This document shows positions 7,411 through 10,536 of a stretch of DNA of 10,536 nt, piece after piece. A program made the position numbers and the translations under genes. The first letter of the stretch is position 1. Every line of letters begins with the position of its first letter. The DNA lies in assembly GCA_023229065.1 (NCBI GenBank), contig JALNZZ010000070.1:1-10536 (forward strand). The letters run 5' to 3'. This DNA comes from Porticoccaceae bacterium (GTDB taxonomy: Bacteria > Pseudomonadota > Gammaproteobacteria > Pseudomonadales > Porticoccaceae). Below the pieces are notes generated by a model. That model was given only the letters and a program-made list of their open reading frames with translations. It was not told the origin of the DNA and did no database searches.

Positions 7411-8703
7411 TTACTCAAACGGGTGTCGCAGCACAATGGTCTCTACCCGATCGGGGCCAGTGGACACAATATCGATGGGACAGCCGGTCAGCTCCTCAAT
7501 GCGGCGAATATAAGCAAGGGCATTAGCAGGTAGTTGGTCGAGGCTGGTTGCACCAACCGTAGACTCGCTCCAACCCGGCAGGGTTTCATACACCGGCACT
7601 ATTTCGGCCCAGCCTTCCGCATCATAGGGCACGGAAATATCGCGACCGTCAGCATCGCGATAAGCGACACAAATCTTTACCTCGTCCAAGCCATCGAGCA
7701 CATCGAGCTTGGTCAGGCACAAACCAGAGATGCTGTTGACATAAGCCGAGTAACGCACCGCCACCGCATCGAACCAGCCACAGCGACGCTGACGCCCAGT
7801 GGTAGTGCCAAACTCATTGCCTTTCTCACCCAGGTGACGACCCACCTCACAATCCAGTTCAGTGGGATGTGGGCCAGCACCGACCCGAGTTGCGTAGGCT
7901 TTGGTAATGCCCAAGACATAATCGAGGTAGAGTGGGCCGAAACCACTGCCGGTAGCCGTACCACCGGCAGTGGTATTGGAAGATGTCACAAACGGGTAGG
8001 TGCCGTGGTCAATATCCAGGAGAGAGCCCTGAGCCCCTTCAAAAAGAATATTCCCCCCTCTTTCCCGCTCATCGTGCAATAAGTCGATCACATCGACTAC
8101 CATGGGCTTCAGCTCCTCGGCCCATGCCAGCGCCTGCGCCAAAGTCTCGTCGAAATCCAGGGCCGGCATATTATGGTAATTCACCAGGATGAAGTTGTGA
8201 TACGCCATAACCTCGCGCAGCTTGGTTGCAAAACGCTCAGCATTGAGCAGATCACCCACTCGCAGCCCGCGGCGTGCCACTTTGTCCTCGTAGGCTGGGC
8301 CGATACCACGCCCCGTAGTACCGATTTTGGCATTGCCCTTGGCTGCCTCCCGAGCCTGGTCGAGCGCCACATGAAAAGGGAGGATCAACGGGCAAGCTGG
8401 CGAAATCCGTAGCCGTTCACGCACCGGCACCCCGCTGGCCTCGAGCTTTTCCATTTCGGTAATCAAGGCATCCGGAGCCAGCACCACACCATTGCCGATA
8501 GCGCACACCACACCATCGCGCAGGATACCGGAGGGGATCAAGTGCAGCGCAGTTTTGACGCCGTCGATCACCAACGTATGGCCGGCGTTGTGACCGCCCT
8601 GAAAGCGTACCACCGTAGAAACCTGGTCAGTAAGCAGATCGACGATCTTGCCCTTGCCCTCGTCACCCCACTGGGTGCCCAGCACAACTACATTTTTTCC
8701 CAT
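7411..8703 (-). CDS. purA: Adenylosuccinate synthetase
   Basis: PurA catalyses the first committed step from IMP to AMP, using GTP and aspartate to make adenylosuccinate, in the cytoplasm. The 430-residue product is near the 432 residues of the E. coli enzyme. The N-terminal GTQWGDEGKGKIVD carries catalytic D14 and the phosphate-binding loop (13-19). FQGGHNAGHT follows with catalytic H42. TGRGIGPAYEDK lies at 130-141, and the aspartate/IMP loop GTTTGRQRRCGWFD at 299-312. TKLD (331-334) is the guanine-recognition motif, and the protein ends in TGPDRVETI then HPFE. The ATG at 8703 is chosen because it places the conserved GTQWGDEGKGK at the usual distance. The frame is open to a TTG at 8727, but that adds 8 unconserved residues. 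The ribosome site is weak (AGAG). It follows hisZ after 56 bases, the usual order in Gammaproteobacteria. No defect is seen. Confidence 0.98.
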   Translation of the reverse strand: MGKNVVVLGTQWGDEGKGKIVDLLTDQVSTVVRFQGGHNAGHTLVIDGVKTALHLIPSGILRDGVVCAIGNGVVLAPDALITEMEKLEASGVPVRERLRISPACPLILPFHVALDQAREAAKGNAKIGTTGRGIGPAYEDKVARRGLRVGDLLNAERFATKLREVMAYHNFILVNYHNMPALDFDETLAQALAWAEELKPMVVDVIDLLHDERERGGNILFEGAQGSLLDIDHGTYPFVTSSNTTAGGTATGSGFGPLYLDYVLGITKAYATRVGAGPHPTELDCEVGRHLGEKGNEFGTTTGRQRRCGWFDAVAVRYSAYVNSISGLCLTKLDVLDGLDEVKICVAYRDADGRDISVPYDAEGWAEIVPVYETLPGWSESTVGATSLDQLPANALAYIRRIEELTGCPIDIVSTGPDRVETIVLRHPFE

Positions 8704-8759
8704 GCTATCACTCTGAAGTCGGATCAAACTGTCGGTTTAAAGATTGGCCGGATCGCGCA

Positions 8760-9944
8760 TTAAACCGGCTTAAGAATAAAGGTGTCACCGTCAGCCACCA
8801 GTTGACGGTCACAGCGTAGCTCCACAAAGTCAGGGGGCCGACCATCAAACCCACACACTACCCTCTCACCAGTGGCCCGCAAACGGCGAATTTCGTCACC
8901 ATAACCTGGGGTATCCAGAGGGGGAGCATAGATGCCAACTCGCGGCTCCTCACCCAGCTCAAGGTGAGCGGCAAGCGCCTTGAGGTCGATACTGAAACCC
9001 GTCGCCGGTCTGGCACGGCCAAAGGTTTCACCGATACCATCGTAGCGACCACCATTGGCGAGAGCCTGGCGAGCACCGTCCGCATAGGCAGCAAACACAA
9101 TGCCTGTATGGTAGTGGTAGCTCTCCAGTTCGCAGAGGTCGAGATAAGGGCGCACCTGTGGACAGGCTGTGGTGATCGCATCCACCACCTGCTGTAACTC
9201 ATCAATAGCCAGCTCCACCTCAGCTGGTGCAGCGGCGAACAGGTCGCGAGCCCGGTCGAGAATATCGGCCTCACCAGCGAGGCTCGGCAGCTGACACAAC
9301 ATGGCAGCCAGGTCGGCATCATCCACATTGGCGGCAACCCAAGCGGCCAGCTCTGAGGATTTGCCCTGCAAGAGGGCAAACAGTTCGGCACCCCGCGCCT
9401 TATCAAGGGCCAGGCACTCTTCAAGAGCGCGGTAAATGCCAACATGGCCGAGGGCGAGGCAGATATCTGTGACACCACTCTGGGTCAGCGCCTCTACCAT
9501 CAAGGTAATCACCTCGATATCAGCGCCCAGAGAAGCCTCGCCATAAAGCTCCACACCGACATGGATAGGCGTGCGCGACGCAAGCGGGCTACGCGGTCGA
9601 GTATAGAGCACCGTGCTGGCATAACACAGGCGATTCGGGCCATGGCGGCGCAGGCTATGGGCATCCATGCGCGCCGTCTGAGGGGTGACATCAGCGCGCA
9701 CCCCCATCATTCGCCCACTGAGTTGGTCGGTAAGCTTGAAGGTGCGCAGATCCAAATCGCGACCGGAACCACTAAGCAGGGAGTCTGTGAACTCGGCGAG
9801 AGGTGGAATCACTAAATCGTAGCCCCAAGCATGGTAGAAATCGAGCAGCAGCCTCCTCAGCCGCTCCACCTGGAAGGCTTGATTGGGCAGAATTTCCTCA
9901 ATTCCCTCCGGCAGTAGCCAGCGGTCAACCTGGGTCATAGGCAT
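8760..9944 (-). CDS. hisZ: ATP phosphoribosyltransferase regulatory subunit HisZ
   Basis: HisZ is a catalytically inert paralogue of histidyl-tRNA synthetase that joins short-form HisG to make the first enzyme of histidine synthesis (ATP + PRPP to phosphoribosyl-ATP). The 394-residue length fits the family. It opens with WLLPEGIEEILP (9-20), the counterpart of the synthetase N-terminus. RTFKLTDQLSGR then GVRADVTPQTAR (67-92) follow, with a motif 2-like segment around YTRP to VGVELYG (114-135). NGGRYDGIGETFG (297-309) and PATGFSIDL (313-321) occupy the motif 3 region. There the usual catalytic arginine of class II synthetases is not evident. After about residue 335 comes a short domain, without the full anticodon-binding domain of HisRS, which separates HisZ from HisS. 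An internal start at 9938 (M3) is possible but changes little. A partial ribosome site (GGA) is upstream. It lies 15 bases after DUF2065 and 56 before purA. Its presence implies a short HisG elsewhere in the genome. Confidence 0.95.
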   Translation of the reverse strand: MPMTQVDRWLLPEGIEEILPNQAFQVERLRRLLLDFYHAWGYDLVIPPLAEFTDSLLSGSGRDLDLRTFKLTDQLSGRMMGVRADVTPQTARMDAHSLRRHGPNRLCYASTVLYTRPRSPLASRTPIHVGVELYGEASLGADIEVITLMVEALTQSGVTDICLALGHVGIYRALEECLALDKARGAELFALLQGKSSELAAWVAANVDDADLAAMLCQLPSLAGEADILDRARDLFAAAPAEVELAIDELQQVVDAITTACPQVRPYLDLCELESYHYHTGIVFAAYADGARQALANGGRYDGIGETFGRARPATGFSIDLKALAAHLELGEEPRVGIYAPPLDTPGYGDEIRRLRATGERVVCGFDGRPPDFVELRCDRQLVADGDTFILKPV

Positions 9945-9959
9945 TTCATCCGAGCAGAA

Positions 9960-10145
9960 TCACTTCAAGAAAAATAGCAGCACAGCACCCAGCACCATGC
10001 TGGTAAAACCCATGATGCGCATGGTTCGGTCGTCAATCTGCGCCATCAATTGGGCCAGGTTGCGCCAGCGGCGGGGGGCGACAAAAGGCATGATGCCCTC
10101 GATCACCAGTACCAGACACAGAGCCTTGGCCAAGTCCAGTGTCAT
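9960..10145 (-). CDS. DUF2065 (YjeT-like) small inner-membrane protein
   Basis: This is a 61-residue protein with two hydrophobic segments. The first (about 3-24) is interrupted by EGIMPFVAP, the family's recognisable N-terminal stretch; the second (about 43-60) reaches the C-terminus. Between them is a short basic and polar loop, RRWRNLAQLMAQIDDRTMR. DUF2065/YjeT proteins are commonly encoded beside hflC and hisZ/purA, and no biochemical function is established. The start at 10145 is preferred because AGGAGG sits 6 bases upstream. A longer in-frame reading from 10244 would run through the terminator-like hairpin and adds a glycine/arginine-rich, non-conserved N-terminus. The gene ends 15 bases before hisZ, so the two are probably co-transcribed. 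It may anchor or assist membrane proteins such as HflK/HflC, but that rests only on neighbourhood. Confidence 0.88.
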   Translation of the reverse strand: MTLDLAKALCLVLVIEGIMPFVAPRRWRNLAQLMAQIDDRTMRIMGFTSMVLGAVLLFFLK

Positions 10146-10151
10146 GTCACC

Positions 10152-10157
10152 CCTCCT
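10152..10157 (-). promoter_or_regulatory. Strong ribosome binding site of the DUF2065 gene
   Basis: A full AGGAGG lies 6 bases before the ATG at 10145. It decides for the 61-residue protein over the 94-residue in-frame alternative from 10244. Confidence 0.8.
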
Positions 10158-10184
10158 GCCTGATCCGGAAGTTGTTGAAACCAT

Positions 10185-10205
10185 AAAAAAACCGGGTTTC
10201 CCCGG
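10185..10205 (-). terminator. Short intrinsic-terminator-like hairpin between hflC and DUF2065
   Basis: On the minus strand CCGGG-GAAA-CCCGG forms a perfect 5-bp stem closed by a GNRA tetraloop, followed at once by seven T. This is the layout of a rho-independent terminator acting after hflC. The stem is short, so termination may be partial. If it works, DUF2065-hisZ-purA would depend on read-through or a promoter of their own. Confidence 0.6.
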
Positions 10206-10212
10206 CTGGCAG

Positions 10213-10221
10213 ATTCTAGCA
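10213..10221 (-). promoter_or_regulatory. Candidate extended -10 promoter upstream of DUF2065-hisZ-purA
   Basis: TGCTAGAAT on the minus strand fits the extended -10 pattern (TGnTATAAT) with one mismatch. No good -35 lies 17 bases upstream, although extended -10 promoters can work without one. A start 6-7 bases downstream would fall at about 10207-10206, directly before the terminator-like hairpin. That is an odd placement and lowers confidence. Confidence 0.3.
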
Positions 10222-10251
10222 TCCCCGTGGCGGGAAAACCGCAACTTTTTA

Positions 10252-10275
10252 CGCCCCCGCCAGCGGACGGGGGCG
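10252..10275 (-). other. GC-rich hairpin after hflC without a U-tract
   Basis: An 8-bp inverted repeat (CGCCCCCG / CGGGGGCG) with an 8-base loop begins 15 bases after the hflC stop codon. On neither strand is it followed by a run of T; on the minus strand GTAAAAAG follows. It is therefore not a classical intrinsic terminator. It could protect the hflC mRNA 3' end from exonucleases, or mark a rho-type end. Confidence 0.5.
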
Positions 10276-10290
10276 CACTTGTCTCGCCGC

Positions 10291-10536
10291 CTACTCTCCT
10301 AACTGACTGTTGAGATAGCGGAAGAAGTCGTTGTCTGGATCTACCAGCAGAATATCGCTCTTGTCGCTGAACGATGCCACATAGGCATTTAAGCTGCGGG
10401 TGAAGGCATAGAACTCGGGGTCACGCTCATAAGCAGCAGCGTAGATTGATGTCGCGCGGGCATCACCGACACCGCGAGTTTCCTCTGCCTCCCGGAAGGC
10501 GTTCGCTTCAATAACGACCTTTTGGCGATCGGCGTC
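10291..10536 (-). CDS. hflC: Protease modulator HflC, C-terminal part
   Basis: The window edge cuts this gene, leaving the last 81 residues and a TAG stop. The visible part reads DADRQKVVIEANAFREAEETR, continues with GVGDARATSIYAAAYERDPEFYAF, and ends with a segment containing LLVDPDNDFFRYL. These match the end of HflC: the alanine/glutamate-rich coiled-coil tail of an SPFH/prohibitin-type protein, then the conserved DPEFYAF and DFFRY motifs. HflC pairs with HflK in a large inner-membrane assembly that encloses and modulates the FtsH protease. The membrane anchor and SPFH domain lie outside the window. The gene is followed by the DUF2065 gene after 145 bases with hairpins. Its neighbours beyond the edge are expected to be hflK and hflX, but that cannot be seen here. 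Confidence 0.95.
   Translation of the reverse strand, partial: DADRQKVVIEANAFREAEETRGVGDARATSIYAAAYERDPEFYAFTRSLNAYVASFSDKSDILLVDPDNDFFRYLNSQLGE

Noticed and set aside
7534..8082. 182-codon open frame on the plus strand opposite purA
   Set aside because: purA is fully supported by motifs over the same bases, and the antisense translation has no family features.
8858..9478. 206-codon minus-strand frame within hisZ
   Set aside because: It is an out-of-frame reading of hisZ, rich in residues typical of frame-shifted GC-rich DNA, with no recognisable motif.
10146..10244. 33-residue N-terminal extension of the DUF2065 protein
   Set aside because: It would be translated across the terminator-like hairpin and ribosome site; AGGAGG 6 bases before 10145 marks the true start.

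Overview
All eight genes in this window lie on the minus strand, so transcription runs from the high-coordinate end to the low end. The gene set points to a gammaproteobacterium with moderately high GC. In transcription order the window opens with hflC, a small DUF2065 membrane protein, hisZ and purA, the arrangement typical of Pseudomonas-like and marine Gammaproteobacteria. A marine Cellvibrionales/Halieaceae-type lineage is my guess and is not proven by the sequence.

Layout, right to left: the C-terminus of hflC (10536-10291, cut by the window edge); a structured intergenic stretch (10290-10146) with a GC-rich hairpin, a possible extended -10 promoter and a short intrinsic-terminator-like hairpin; a 61-residue DUF2065 protein (10145-9960); hisZ (9944-8760); purA (8703-7411); a 78-base leader with two interleaved inverted repeats; a transaldolase gene, tal (7332-6403); a 195-base gap; a very large membrane hybrid histidine kinase (6207-1504); a NYN-nuclease/LOTUS-domain protein (1430-693); and apt (578-54). 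The last 53 bases hold nothing I can identify. No gene-free stretch exceeds 300 bases. I see no tRNA, rRNA, CRISPR array, insertion sequence or phage gene.

Functionally, four genes touch PRPP/adenylate metabolism. Transaldolase feeds pentose phosphates, Apt and PurA make AMP by salvage and de novo routes, and HisZ supports the enzyme that joins PRPP to ATP in histidine synthesis. HflC and DUF2065 belong to the membrane/protease-control part of the cluster. The hybrid kinase (MASE1, CHASE, three PAS, HisKA, HATPase, a degenerate receiver, an intact receiver and Hpt) has no response regulator beside it, so its output is encoded elsewhere. The NYN-LOTUS protein is probably an RNA-processing or RNA-binding protein of unknown target.

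Most of the window is ordinary housekeeping. The parts worth a second look are the hybrid kinase with its dead-looking first receiver, the NYN-LOTUS protein, and small RNA-structure signals upstream of tal and of the DUF2065 gene. I found no convincing evidence of a wholly new system.
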